Assembly: GCF_013087525.1 (NCBI RefSeq)
Contig: NZ_JABFCS010000001.1
Span: 806,001 to 870,000, forward strand
Direction: 5' to 3'
Source: Ramlibacter montanisoli
GTDB lineage: Bacteria > Pseudomonadota > Gammaproteobacteria > Burkholderiales > Burkholderiaceae_C
DNA: 64,000 nucleotides
Of this stretch, positions 44,723-53,386 are shown one piece after another (position 1 is the first letter of the stretch; every line of letters begins with the position of its first letter). Position numbers and translations under genes: made by a program. The notes below the pieces were generated by a model, which was not told the origin of the DNA, ran no database searches, and worked only from the letters and a program-made list of their open reading frames with translations.

Positions 44723-45763
44723 TCAGGCTACCAGCTTGGGCTGCTCGGCCGCGATCATGCGGTCGATGATGCGGCGCGACTGCACGCCGCCGGCGTCGAT
44801 GTTCAGCATCAGCAGCTTGCGCTCCGGGTACTTCGACAGGTTGCGCTGCTGCGCCTCCAGCACCGCGGTGTCTTCCGCGAACACCTTGGCCTGGCCCTCG
44901 CGGATCTGCGCGGTGAGGTTGGTGTCCTTCACGTTGAAGTTGCGCGCCATGCCCCAGAAGTACCACATGCTCGTCTCGGTCTCGGGGGTGAGGAAGTCCA
45001 CCACGATGCTGGAGACCTTGTCCTTCGCATCGGCGTGGTAGCCGCCCTTGCCGGCGTGCGCCACGCCCACCTCGATCATGATGTGGCTGGGCGGGTAGAA
45101 GTGGCAGACCTGCCAGCGGTCCACCGGCACGTCGTCGGCCAGGTGGTTGCCGCGCAGGTTGGCGCGCCAGAAGGGCGGCGGCATCACGTTCTCCATGAAG
45201 CGGCTGGTGATGACGTGGTCGCCTTCGGTCTTCGTGGTCACCGGCGTCTGGTCGATCTCCTTCTGGCCGATGCTGGTGGTGTGCACGTAGGTCTCGTGCG
45301 TCAGGTCCATCAGGTTGTCGACCATGAGGCGGTAGTCGCACTGGATGTGGTACAGCCCGCCGCCATAGGCCCACTCGGGGTTGTTCGCCCATTCCAGGTG
45401 GTGCAGCCTGGCCGCGTCGGCCTGTTCGGCATCGCCCGGCCAGACCCAGACGAAGCCGTACTTCTCGATCACCGGGTAGGCACGGATCTTCGGGAAGCCC
45501 TGCACGCGCTGCCCCGGCATGGAGACGGTCTTGCCGTCGCAACCCATGACCAGCCCGTGGTAGCCGCACACGAGGTTGCCCTCGCACACGTAGCCCAGTG
45601 ACAGCTGCGCGCCGCGGTGCGGGCAGAAGTCCTCCACCGCGGCGACCTGGCCTTCGCTGCCACGGTAGAAGACGATCTTCTCGTTGCAGATCGTGCGGCC
45701 GAGCGGCTTGTCATCGATCTCGTCGGGGGTGCAGGCGACGTACCAGGCGTTCTTGGCAAACAT
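44723..45763 (-). CDS. vanA: Vanillate O-demethylase oxygenase subunit VanA
   Basis: A 346-aa Rieske non-heme iron oxygenase that converts vanillate to protocatechuate and formaldehyde with VanB. The Rieske centre is CPHRGA and CGYHG near residues 47 and 67. The mononuclear iron site is DLTHETYVHTTSIG. ATG 45763 (MFAKNAWYVACTPDEI) is the standard VanA start; the frame opens further upstream but without a start of this family. A TGTATACA operator lies 54 bases before it, and the divergent GntR gene follows. Product protocatechuate feeds the pmd cluster further on. Confidence 0.93.
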   Translation of the reverse strand: MFAKNAWYVACTPDEIDDKPLGRTICNEKIVFYRGSEGQVAAVEDFCPHRGAQLSLGYVCEGNLVCGYHGLVMGCDGKTVSMPGQRVQGFPKIRAYPVIEKYGFVWVWPGDAEQADAARLHHLEWANNPEWAYGGGLYHIQCDYRLMVDNLMDLTHETYVHTTSIGQKEIDQTPVTTKTEGDHVITSRFMENVMPPPFWRANLRGNHLADDVPVDRWQVCHFYPPSHIMIEVGVAHAGKGGYHADAKDKVSSIVVDFLTPETETSMWYFWGMARNFNVKDTNLTAQIREGQAKVFAEDTAVLEAQQRNLSKYPERKLLMLNIDAGGVQSRRIIDRMIAAEQPKLVA

Positions 45764-45816
45764 GGGGAATCTTGGGGAGGTCGTGGCGGCGGATGATAGG
45801 CGAGGGCGGGCCTCGT

Positions 45817-45824
45817 TGTATACA
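45817..45824. promoter_or_regulatory. GntR-type operator TGTATACA, site 1
   Basis: The palindrome TGTATACA (in TTGTATACAG) lies 54 bases upstream of vanA. It is repeated exactly 100 bases away (45917-45924). FadR-subgroup GntR repressors such as VanR commonly use such dyads. Confidence 0.65.
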
Positions 45825-45916
45825 GCGCATGCTACGGGTTTACCCTTGCTGCTTGTGATCCGCTCTCGGTGGCGCCGCCGTTGACGCTGCGCGCATCCAC
45901 CGCTAACCTGCGAGGA

Positions 45917-45924
45917 TGTATACA
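45917..45924. promoter_or_regulatory. GntR-type operator TGTATACA, site 2
   Basis: Second TGTATACA palindrome, 12 bases before the GntR start codon. With site 1 it brackets the divergent promoter region, suggesting repression of both vanA and the regulator gene, possibly through looping. Confidence 0.65.
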
Positions 45925-45935
45925 GAAGACTCCGC

Positions 45936-46688
45936 ATGAGCGCCCGCCTGCCCGTCCCCGCCGCCGACGATTCCGGCGGTTCCCAGGGCGTGAAGGCGCA
46001 ATTGCGCCTGCGCGAGATGATCCTGGCCGGCGAGCTGCCCGGCGGCGCGCGGATCGCAGAACTCACGCTGGTGGAGATCCTGGGCGTGTCGCGCACGCCG
46101 ATCCGCGCCGCGCTGATGCGGCTCGAACAGGAGGGCCTGCTGGAAGCGCTGCCCAATGGCGGCTACGCGGTGCGCACCTTCTCCGAGCGCGACGTGGCCG
46201 ATGCGATCGAGCTGCGCGGCACGGTCGAAGGCCTGGCCGCGCGGATCGCGGCCGAGCGCGGCGTCGCGCCCGAAGTGCTCGCCGAAGCACGCGACTGCCT
46301 CGCTTCCATCGACCGGCTGCTGGAACGGCCCGCCCTGGACGACGAAGCCTTCACCCGCTACGTGGACCTCAACCAGCGCTTCCACAACCTGCTGTCCGAC
46401 ATGTGCGCCAGCCCCGTCATCGTGCGCGAGATCGAGCGGGTGGTGAACCTGCCCTTCGCGTCGCCATCGGGCTTCGTGGTGGTGCAGGCCAACTCGCCGC
46501 GCGCCCGCGACATGCTGATCGTCGCGCAGGACCAGCACCGGCAGGTGCTGGCCGCCATCGAGCAGCGCGAGGGCGCGCGCGCCGAGGGGATCATGCGCGA
46601 GCACGCGCGGCTGGCGCAGCGCAACCTGCGCGAGGCGGTGCTGGGCCAGGTCCGGATGCCCGGCGTGCGGCTGATCCGGCCGCAGTGA
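45936..46688 (+). CDS. vanR: GntR family regulator, probable VanR
   Basis: A 250-aa GntR protein of the FadR subgroup. The N-terminal winged helix (VKAQLRLREMILAGELPGGARIAELTLVEILGVSRTPIRAALMRLEQEGLLEALPNGGYAV) is followed by an all-helical FCD ligand domain with metal-type His in LNQRFHNLLSDM and DQHRQVLAAI. The ATG at 45936 is divergent from vanA, and the gap contains two TGTATACA dyads. Other VanR repressors respond to vanillate; the ligand here is inferred. Confidence 0.85.
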   Translation: MSARLPVPAADDSGGSQGVKAQLRLREMILAGELPGGARIAELTLVEILGVSRTPIRAALMRLEQEGLLEALPNGGYAVRTFSERDVADAIELRGTVEGLAARIAAERGVAPEVLAEARDCLASIDRLLERPALDDEAFTRYVDLNQRFHNLLSDMCASPVIVREIERVVNLPFASPSGFVVVQANSPRARDMLIVAQDQHRQVLAAIEQREGARAEGIMREHARLAQRNLREAVLGQVRMPGVRLIRPQ

Positions 46689-46853
46689 GGCCCCGTCCAT
46701 CGTCATAACGCGGACGGCGCTATTGCATTTCGTCATAACTGCTAGAGTCCCCGCCGGGCTTGCACGCCCGTGGCGTGCGACCAGAATCCGCAGCGAGCCA
46801 TAGCCAGGCGAGGCCGTGCACATCCGCCTGCCCAAACCATAGGAGAACCCGCC

Positions 46854-48026
46854 ATGCACAAGAGAAGCTTCCTCCGGACCGCGATCGCCCTGGGCCTGCT
46901 GGGCGCCAGCGGCCTGACCATGGCGCAGGACAACGTGTTCAAGATCGGCCTGATCCTGCCGATGACGGGGCAGCAGGCCACCACCGGCCGCCAGATCGAA
47001 GCGGCCGCGCGCCTGTGGATGGCGCAGAACGGCGACACCATCGCCGGCAAGAAGGTGCAGCTGATCCTGAAGGACGACACCAGCGTGCCGGACGTGACGC
47101 GCCGCCTGGCGCAGGAACTGGTGGTCAACGAGAAGGTGAACGTGCTGGCCGGCTTCGGCATCACGCCCTCGGCGCTGGCCGTCGCGCCGATCGCCACGCA
47201 ATCGAAGACGCCGCTGGTGGTGATGGCCGCCGCCACCTCCAGCATCACCGAGGCCTCGCCCTACGTGGTGCGCACCAGCTTCACGCTGCCGCAGGCCGCC
47301 GTGGCCATGGCCGACTGGGCGCCCAAGAACGGCATCAAGAACGTGGTGACCCTGGTGACCGACTACGGCCCGGGCCTGGACGCCGAGCGCTTCTTCAAGA
47401 GCCGCTTCGAGTTCAACGGCGGCAAGGTCCCCGAGGCGCTGCGCGTGCCGCTGCGCAACCCCGACTTCGCGCCCTTCCTGCAGAAGGTGCGTGACCTCAA
47501 GCCCGATGCGCTGTTCGTGTTCGTGCCCTCCGGCGCGGGCGCCGCGGTGATGAAGCAGTTCGGCGAGCGCGGCATGGACAAGGCAGGCATCCGCCTGATC
47601 GGCACCGGCGACGTGACCGACGACGACCAGCTGAACGACATGGGCGACGTGGCCCTGGGCGTGGTCACCTCGCACCACTACTCCGCGTACCACCCGTCCG
47701 CGGCGAACAAGAAGTTCGTGGCCGACTTCCAGAAGGCCAACAAGGGCATGCGCCCCAACTTCATGGCCGTGGGCGGCTACGACGGCATGCGCGTGATCTA
47801 CGAAGCGCTGAAGAAGACCGGCGGCAAGGGCGGCGGCGACGCGCTGCTGGCCGCCATGAAGGGCCAGATCTTCGAAAGCCCGCGCGGCCCGGTGTTCATC
47901 GACGCGCAGACCCGCGACGTGGTGCACAACATCTACCTGCGCAAGGTGGAGAAGAAGGACGGCCAGTTGCACAACGTGGAGTTCGACGTGATCAAGGACG
48001 TCAAGGACCCGGGCAAGACGAAGTAG
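46854..48026 (+). CDS. Liv-type ABC transporter substrate-binding protein
   Basis: A 390-aa periplasmic protein. Its signal peptide is MHKRSFLRTAIALGLLGASGLTMAQ, and the mature start DNVFKIGLILPMTGQQATTGRQIEAAARLWM is typical of the family. The ligand residues around AGFGITPSALAVAPIATQSKTPLVVMAAATS match members that bind aromatic acids as well as amino acids. AGGAGAACCC precedes the ATG. It heads the operon with livH, livM, livG and livF, just after vanR, so uptake of vanillate or a related acid is plausible. Confidence 0.9.
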   Translation: MHKRSFLRTAIALGLLGASGLTMAQDNVFKIGLILPMTGQQATTGRQIEAAARLWMAQNGDTIAGKKVQLILKDDTSVPDVTRRLAQELVVNEKVNVLAGFGITPSALAVAPIATQSKTPLVVMAAATSSITEASPYVVRTSFTLPQAAVAMADWAPKNGIKNVVTLVTDYGPGLDAERFFKSRFEFNGGKVPEALRVPLRNPDFAPFLQKVRDLKPDALFVFVPSGAGAAVMKQFGERGMDKAGIRLIGTGDVTDDDQLNDMGDVALGVVTSHHYSAYHPSAANKKFVADFQKANKGMRPNFMAVGGYDGMRVIYEALKKTGGKGGGDALLAAMKGQIFESPRGPVFIDAQTRDVVHNIYLRKVEKKDGQLHNVEFDVIKDVKDPGKTK

Positions 48027-48040
48027 CCTGCATTTGAGTT

Positions 48041-48135
48041 TCTCCCCCCCCTCTGGGGGAGGGTTGGGGTGGGGGCGCTGCGGCGCACTGGCAGCGTGGA
48101 GCGCCCCCTCCCAACCTCCCCCAGAGGGGGAGGAG
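48041..48135. repeat. Palindromic intergenic repeat, family B
   Basis: CCCCCCCCTCTGGGGGAGGG on the left and CCTCCCCCAGAGGGGGAGG on the right, separated by G-rich then C-rich stretches, form the same kind of hairpin as at 10295-10400. Both copies sit between a Liv binding-protein gene and livH. Confidence 0.8.
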
Positions 48136-48156
48136 CAACCCCACACCTCCCGAGCC

Positions 48157-49020
48157 ATGCTCACCATCCTCTTCGACGGCATCGCCTACGGCATGCTGCT
48201 GTTCGTGCTGGCGGTCGGACTGGCCGTCACCATGGGCCTGATGAATTTCATCAACCTGGCCCATGGCGCCTTCGCCATGACCGGCGGCTACATCACCGTG
48301 CTGCTGATGCAGCGGCTGGACGTGCCCTTCCTGGTCTGCCTGCCGCTGGCCTTCCTCGGCGCGGCGCTGCTCGGCGCGGTGCTGGAGCGCACGCTGTACC
48401 GCCCCCTGTACCGCAAGCCGCACCTGGACCAGGTGCTGTTCTCCATCGGCCTGGTGTTCATGTCTGTGGCCGCCGTCGATTACTACGTGGGCTCGACGCA
48501 GCAGATCATGCAGTTGCCCGAATGGCTCAAGGGCCGCACCGAGATCGGCTCGCTGGGCATGGGGCACTACCGCCTGTTCATCATCGCCGTGTGCGCGGCG
48601 CTCACGGTGGGCCTGCAGTTCATCCTGGCGAAGACGCGCTTCGGCAGCCGCCTGCGCGCTTCGGTGGATGACCAGCGCGTGGCCGCCGGCATGGGCATCA
48701 ACGTCAACGTGGTGTTCCTCTCCACCTTTGCCTTCGGCTCCGGCCTCGCGGGACTGGGTGGCGCGCTCGGTGCCGAGGTGCTGGGCCTCGACCCCTCCTT
48801 CCCCCTGAAGTTCATGATCTATTTCCTGATCGTGGTGGCCGTGGGCGGCACGTCCTCGATCACCGGGCCGCTGCTGGCGGCGCTGCTGCTCGGCATCGCC
48901 GACGTGGCGGGCAAGTACTACATCCCGCGCATGGGCGCCTTCATCGTCTATGCGCTGATGATCGTGATCCTGCTGTGGCGGCCCAACGGCCTGTTCGTGC
49001 GGCAAGGGGGCAAGGCGTGA
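48157..49020 (+). CDS. livH: Liv-type ABC permease LivH
   Basis: A 287-aa inner-membrane permease with about eight hydrophobic helices. Marks: MLTILFDGIAYGMLLFVLAVGLAVTMGLMNFINLAHGAFAMTGGY, and the EAA-like loop SRLRASVDDQRVAAGMGINV that contacts the ATPase. ATG 48157 lies 19 bases past the hairpin repeat; the repeat itself supplies a weak GGGGGAGGAGC before it. Its stop overlaps the livM GTG by three bases. Confidence 0.93.
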   Translation: MLTILFDGIAYGMLLFVLAVGLAVTMGLMNFINLAHGAFAMTGGYITVLLMQRLDVPFLVCLPLAFLGAALLGAVLERTLYRPLYRKPHLDQVLFSIGLVFMSVAAVDYYVGSTQQIMQLPEWLKGRTEIGSLGMGHYRLFIIAVCAALTVGLQFILAKTRFGSRLRASVDDQRVAAGMGINVNVVFLSTFAFGSGLAGLGGALGAEVLGLDPSFPLKFMIYFLIVVAVGGTSSITGPLLAALLLGIADVAGKYYIPRMGAFIVYALMIVILLWRPNGLFVRQGGKA

Positions 49021-49976
49021 TCCCCGCACAAACCGACCTGCTGCGGGCGAGCCGCATCAAGGCCTGGGAGCCGCTGTTCTGGCTGGCGGCCTTCGCCGTG
49101 CCGCTGCTGCTGCCTTCGCACGCGCTGATCGTCAACGAAGTGGCGATCGTGGCGCTGTTCGCCGTGTCGCTCGACCTGGTGCTCGGTTACGGCGGTATCG
49201 TGTCGCTGGGACACGCGGCCTTCTTCGGCATGGGCGCGTACACCGCGGCGCTGTTCTGCAAGCACGTGTCGCCCGACCCGCACCTGGGCCTGCTGGCGGG
49301 CACCGGCACGTCCGCGGTGCTGGGCCTGCTGGCCAGCTTCACCGTGCTGCGCGGCAGCGACCTCACGCGCCTGATGGTGACGCTGGGCATCGCGCTGATC
49401 CTGTTCGAGCTGGCCAACAAGCTGGACTGGCTCACCGGCGGCATGGACGGCATCCAGGGCCTGATGTTCTCGCCCATCCTGGGCAGGTTCACCTTCGACC
49501 TGCAGGGGCAGGTGGCGGCGTACTACTCGCTGGTGGTGCTCGTCGTGTTGTTCTTCGTCGCGCGGCGGATCGTGCATTCGCCCTTCGGCGCCACGCTCAA
49601 GGCGATCCGCGACAACCGGCTGCGCGCCATGGCCATCGGCATCCCGGTGCACGCTCGCCTGATCTCCGTCTACACGGTGGCCGCGGCGATCGCGGGCGCC
49701 GCCGGTGCGCTGTTCACGCAGACCTCCGGCTTCGCTTCCATCGACGTGTTCGAGTTCCACCGCTCGGCCGACGTGATGCTGATGATCGTGATCGGCGGCG
49801 TGGGCTGGCTCTATGGCGGCGTCGCCGGTGCGATCGTGTTCAAGCTGATGCAGGACCTGCTGTCGCAGATCACGCCGCAGTACTGGACCTTCTGGCTCGG
49901 GCTGTTCCTGGTGGTGCTGGTGCTGGTCGGCCGTGACCGGCTGTTGAAGCCCTGGACCTGGTGGAGGAAGGCATGA
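49017..49976 (+). CDS. livM: Liv-type ABC permease LivM
   Basis: A 319-aa permease. GTG 49017 overlaps the livH stop (GTGA), and MIPAQTDLLRASRIKAWEPLFWLA follows. Family block: VLGYGGIVSLGHAAFFGMGAYTAALF near residue 60, and the cytoplasmic loop SPFGATLKAIRDNRLRAMAIGIPVHARL. About ten hydrophobic helices. Unlike the first Liv system in this window, this permease is a separate protein. Its stop overlaps livG by four bases. Confidence 0.92.
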   Translation: MIPAQTDLLRASRIKAWEPLFWLAAFAVPLLLPSHALIVNEVAIVALFAVSLDLVLGYGGIVSLGHAAFFGMGAYTAALFCKHVSPDPHLGLLAGTGTSAVLGLLASFTVLRGSDLTRLMVTLGIALILFELANKLDWLTGGMDGIQGLMFSPILGRFTFDLQGQVAAYYSLVVLVVLFFVARRIVHSPFGATLKAIRDNRLRAMAIGIPVHARLISVYTVAAAIAGAAGALFTQTSGFASIDVFEFHRSADVMLMIVIGGVGWLYGGVAGAIVFKLMQDLLSQITPQYWTFWLGLFLVVLVLVGRDRLLKPWTWWRKA

Positions 49977-50767
49977 GCGATATCGTGCTGTCCTGCCAGG
50001 GACTGGTGAAGAAGTTCGGCGGCATCACCGCCACCAACAAGGTCTCGCTGAACCTCAGGCGCGGCGCCCGCCATGCCCTGATTGGCCCCAACGGCGCCGG
50101 CAAGACGACGCTGATCAACCTGCTCACGGGCGTGCTCGACGCCACCGAAGGCCGCATCACGCTGGAAGGCCGCGACATCAGCGACCTGGCTCCGCACCAG
50201 CGCGTGCGCCTGGGCATGGTGCGCACCTTCCAGATCAACCAGCTGTTCGCCTCCATGACGCCGCTGGAGACGCTGGCGCTGGTGGTGTCGCAGCAGCGCG
50301 GCTACGGCGCACGCTGGTGGAATCCCCTCGGCAAGGACGCGAAGGTCGCCGAGCGCGCGCAGCAGCTGCTGGAGCAGTTCCACCTGGCCGAGGTCGCCAA
50401 CCAGAAGACCGAGGTGCTGGCGTATGGCAAGCGCCGCCTGCTGGAGATCGCGATCGCGCTGGCCTGCGAGCCGCGCGTGCTGCTGCTGGACGAACCGGTG
50501 GCCGGCGTGCCCGCGGGCGAGCGCGAGGAGCTGCTGCAGACCGTGGCCGCCTTGCCCGCCGACGTCTCCGTGCTGCTGATCGAACACGACATGGACCTGG
50601 TCTTCAGCTTCGCCGACCGCATGACCGTGCTGGTCAACGGCGGCGTGCTGACCGAGGGCACGCCCGACGAGATCGCCGCCAACCAGGACGTCAAGGCGGT
50701 GTACCTGGGCCACGGCGACGAGATCAATGCCGCCATGCCGACGATCGCGGAGCATGCCCATGTCTGA
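49973..50767 (+). CDS. livG: Liv-type ABC ATPase LivG
   Basis: A 264-aa ATPase: Walker A GPNGAGKTTLINLLTG near residue 40, a LivG-type signature LAYGKRRLLEIAIAL, and Walker B VLLLDEPVAGVPAGE. The switch His is in LLIEHDMDLVFSFADRM. ATG 49973 (MSDIVLSCQGLVKKFGG) overlaps livM by four bases. Its end overlaps livF by eight bases. Confidence 0.93.
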   Translation: MSDIVLSCQGLVKKFGGITATNKVSLNLRRGARHALIGPNGAGKTTLINLLTGVLDATEGRITLEGRDISDLAPHQRVRLGMVRTFQINQLFASMTPLETLALVVSQQRGYGARWWNPLGKDAKVAERAQQLLEQFHLAEVANQKTEVLAYGKRRLLEIAIALACEPRVLLLDEPVAGVPAGEREELLQTVAALPADVSVLLIEHDMDLVFSFADRMTVLVNGGVLTEGTPDEIAANQDVKAVYLGHGDEINAAMPTIAEHAHV

Positions 50768-51464
50768 ACTGCTCAAGGTCGAACAGCTGCGCGCCGGCTA
50801 CGGCGAGGCCGTGGTGCTGCACGACATCTCCTTCGCGCTCGGCGAGGGCCAGACGCTGGCCCTGCTGGGACGCAATGGCACGGGCAAGACCACGCTGATC
50901 AATACGCTGGCGGGCGCCACGCGCCAGCATGGCGGCACCATCGCGCTGGGTGGGCGGGCGCTGCACAAGCTGCCCTCGCACGAGCGCGCCGCCGCCGGCA
51001 TCGGCTGGGTGCCGCAGGAGCGCAACATCTTCAAGTCGCTCACGGTGCACGAGAACCTGACGGCGGTGCAGCGGCCGGGCCGCTGGACGCCCGAGCGCGT
51101 GTACGAGATGTTCCCGCGCCTGGCCGAACGCAAGGGCAACCTGGGCACGCAGCTTTCGGGCGGCGAGCAGCAGATGCTGGCCATGGGGCGCGCGCTGGTG
51201 GTCAATCCGCGCCTGCTGCTGCTGGACGAACCGCTGGAAGGCCTGGCCCCCATCATCGTGACCGAGCTGCTGCGCGCCATCTCGCGCATCACGCGCCACG
51301 AGGGCCTGTCCGCGATCATCGTGGAGCAGCACCCGCAGGCCATCCTGGCCATCTCCGACAGCGCGATCGTGCTGGACCACGGCACCGTGGTGCATGCCGA
51401 CGCCGCGTCCACGCTGCGTGCGGCGCCCGAGCTGCTGGACCGGCTGCTCGGTGTGGCACGATAG
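50760..51464 (+). CDS. livF: Liv-type ABC ATPase LivF
   Basis: A 234-aa ATPase: Walker A GRNGTGKTTLINTLAG, signature LSGGEQQMLAMGRALV, Walker B LLLLDEPLEGLAP, and IIVEQHPQAILAI with the switch His. ATG 50760 follows directly in the livG coding sequence and leaves an eight-base overlap. Last of the five-gene transporter; the TctC-type gene begins five bases after its stop. Confidence 0.93.
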   Translation: MSELLKVEQLRAGYGEAVVLHDISFALGEGQTLALLGRNGTGKTTLINTLAGATRQHGGTIALGGRALHKLPSHERAAAGIGWVPQERNIFKSLTVHENLTAVQRPGRWTPERVYEMFPRLAERKGNLGTQLSGGEQQMLAMGRALVVNPRLLLLDEPLEGLAPIIVTELLRAISRITRHEGLSAIIVEQHPQAILAISDSAIVLDHGTVVHADAASTLRAAPELLDRLLGVAR

Positions 51465-51468
51465 GCCG

Positions 51469-52446
51469 ATGCAAGTTCGTCGCAGAATCGCGCTGGCGGG
51501 ACTCGGCGCCGCCCTGGCCGCGCCCTGGCTGAGGGCGCAAAGCAGCTGGCCCACCAAGCCCCTGCGCATCGTCGTGCCCTTCGGCGCCGGCGGCGTGGCC
51601 GACCTCACTGCGCGCGCCGTGGGACAGAAGCTCGGGGAGCAACTCGGGCAGAGCGTCGTCATCGACAACCGGCCCGGTGCCGGCGGCGTGACGGCGGGCT
51701 CGCTGGTCGCGCAGGTGGAGCCGGACGGCTACACGCTGCTGCTCATGAGCAACGGCACGGCGGTCAGCGAAGGCATGTTCGCGAAGCTGCCCTTCGACGC
51801 GCGCAAGGACTTCGCGCCGATCTCGCTGCTGGGCACCTTCGACATCGCGCTGGTGGTGGCGGAGAACTCGCGCTTCCGCACGCTGGCGGACCTGCTGGCG
51901 TACGCCAAGGCGAATCCGGGCAAGCTGAACATCGCGACGGTTGCCGTCGGCAGCACGCAGAACCTGGCGGCCGAACTGTTCAAGACCACCGCGGGCATTG
52001 CTGCGCAGGTGGTGCCCTTCAACGGCACGCCGGCGGTGATCACGGCGCTGCGCGGCGGCGAGGTCGATGCGGGCGTCGAGATCCTGGCGCCGGTGAAGGC
52101 ACAGATCGCCGCCAAGGCGCTGCGTGCGCTGGCCACCTTCGGCGAGAAGCGTGCGACGGGCCTGGGCGACGTTCCCACTGCTGCGGAGAGTGGCGGCGCG
52201 CTGGCGAACCTGCACGTGTCGTCCTGGAACGCGCTGGCCGCGCCGGCGAAGACGCCGCCGGCGGTGATCTCGCGCCTGAACACCGAACTGCGCACCGCGC
52301 TGGCCAGCCCGGACCTCAAGAAGCGCCTGGCCGACCTCAACGTCGACGCCCGCTGGAGCACGCCCGAGGACCTGGGCAGGCTGCTGGCCGGCGAGATCAG
52401 GCGCTGGGGCGAGGTGATCGTGCGCGCGAAGATCCCGCGCCAGTAG
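51469..52446 (+). CDS. TctC (Bug) family tripartite tricarboxylate transporter receptor
   Basis: A 325-aa periplasmic protein with an N-terminal signal (MQVRRRIALAGLGAALAAPWLRA) and the Bug-family pattern WPTKPLRIVVPFGAGGVADLTARAVGQKLGEQLGQSVVIDNRPGAGG, then GYTLLLMSNGT. Bug proteins bind carboxylates, and most are orphans without TctAB, as here. It continues the livF operon, five bases after that stop. Ligand unknown, likely an organic or aromatic acid. Confidence 0.9.
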   Translation: MQVRRRIALAGLGAALAAPWLRAQSSWPTKPLRIVVPFGAGGVADLTARAVGQKLGEQLGQSVVIDNRPGAGGVTAGSLVAQVEPDGYTLLLMSNGTAVSEGMFAKLPFDARKDFAPISLLGTFDIALVVAENSRFRTLADLLAYAKANPGKLNIATVAVGSTQNLAAELFKTTAGIAAQVVPFNGTPAVITALRGGEVDAGVEILAPVKAQIAAKALRALATFGEKRATGLGDVPTAAESGGALANLHVSSWNALAAPAKTPPAVISRLNTELRTALASPDLKKRLADLNVDARWSTPEDLGRLLAGEIRRWGEVIVRAKIPRQ

Positions 52447-52455
52447 GAGGCACAC

Positions 52456-53361
52456 ATGCAGGCAGCACGCATCGGCATCGTCGGCTACGGCGAGGTCGGC
52501 AAGGTCTTCGGCGCCGGGCTGAAGGCGCAGGTCGCGCAGGTGAGTGCCTGGGACCTGAAGTTCGCGCAGGCCGCCGCCGCGCCGGCGGAGAAGCGCCATG
52601 CGCAGGGGCAGGGCATCCGCGCCTGCGCCTCCATGCAGGAGCTGTGCGAAGCCAGCGAGCTGCTGATCTCCGCGGTCACGGCCTCGAACACGCTGGCCGT
52701 CGCGGAGGAAGCCGCGCATTTCATCCACCCCGGCGCCGTGTTCCTGGACCTCAACTCCGCCTCGCCCGGCACCAAGCAGAAGGCGGCTGCGGCGATCGAG
52801 GCCCATGGCGCGCACTACGTCGAAGCGGGCGTGATGACCTCGGTGCCGCCCTATGGCATCAAGGTGCCCATGCTGCTGGGTGGCGCCAGGGCGGCGGAGC
52901 TGGCGCAGGTTCTGGCCGGCTTCGGCTGCGACGCGCGCGCCGTGAGCGAGAAGCTGGGAGTGGCCAGCGCCATCAAGATGTGCCGCAGCGTGATGATCAA
53001 GGGCCTGGAGGCGCTGGTCATCGAGAGCTATACGACCGCGCGGGCCTACGGCGTGGAGGACCACGTGCTGCCCACGCTGCAAGAGACCTTTCCCTCGATC
53101 GACTGGAGCGAGCAGGGCGCCTACTTCTTCAGCCGCGTCGTGCAGCACGGCCAGCGCCGCGCCGAGGAGATGCGCGAGGCCGCCAATACCGTGCGCGAGG
53201 CCGGCTTCGCGCCGCTGATGGCGGCCGCCATCGCCGGCAAGCAGCAGTGGGTGGCCGACCAGGCGCGCGATGGCGTGTTCCGCGAACTGCCCAAGGGCGC
53301 GCGCTGGCAGGAGTACGCCGACCGGCTGCTCGCGGCGCGCGACCCGGGTAGGTCGGGGTGA
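52456..53361 (+). CDS. NAD(P)-dependent beta-hydroxyacid dehydrogenase-like protein (DUF1932)
   Basis: A 301-aa protein with an N-terminal Rossmann fold (RIGIVGYGEVGKVFGAGLKA) and the all-helical C-terminal DUF1932 domain, as in 6-phosphogluconate or 3-hydroxyisobutyrate dehydrogenase relatives. The SAIKMCRSVMIKGLEALVIESYTTARAYG helix carries the likely catalytic Lys. GGAGGCACAC precedes the ATG. The last residues (PGRSG) and stop are encoded by a family-A repeat arm. It follows the Bug gene and is probably in the same operon. Substrate unknown. Confidence 0.82.
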   Translation: MQAARIGIVGYGEVGKVFGAGLKAQVAQVSAWDLKFAQAAAAPAEKRHAQGQGIRACASMQELCEASELLISAVTASNTLAVAEEAAHFIHPGAVFLDLNSASPGTKQKAAAAIEAHGAHYVEAGVMTSVPPYGIKVPMLLGGARAAELAQVLAGFGCDARAVSEKLGVASAIKMCRSVMIKGLEALVIESYTTARAYGVEDHVLPTLQETFPSIDWSEQGAYFFSRVVQHGQRRAEEMREAANTVREAGFAPLMAAAIAGKQQWVADQARDGVFRELPKGARWQEYADRLLAARDPGRSG

Positions 53362-53383
53362 GCCCGAAGGCGAACCCCGGCGG
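53348..53383 (+). repeat. Single REP-like arm, family A
   Basis: GTAGGTCGGGGTGAGCCC followed by GAAGGCGAACCCCGGCGG matches the arm of the perfect palindrome at 4141 but without a partner arm. It overlaps the end of the dehydrogenase gene and leaves three bases before the AEC-carrier ATG, so it contributes coding sequence. Confidence 0.7.
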
Positions 53384-53386
53384 TTG

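Noticed and set aside
45903-48182. Long minus-strand frame opposite vanR and the binding protein
   Set aside because: Antisense of two well-supported genes, no family resemblance.
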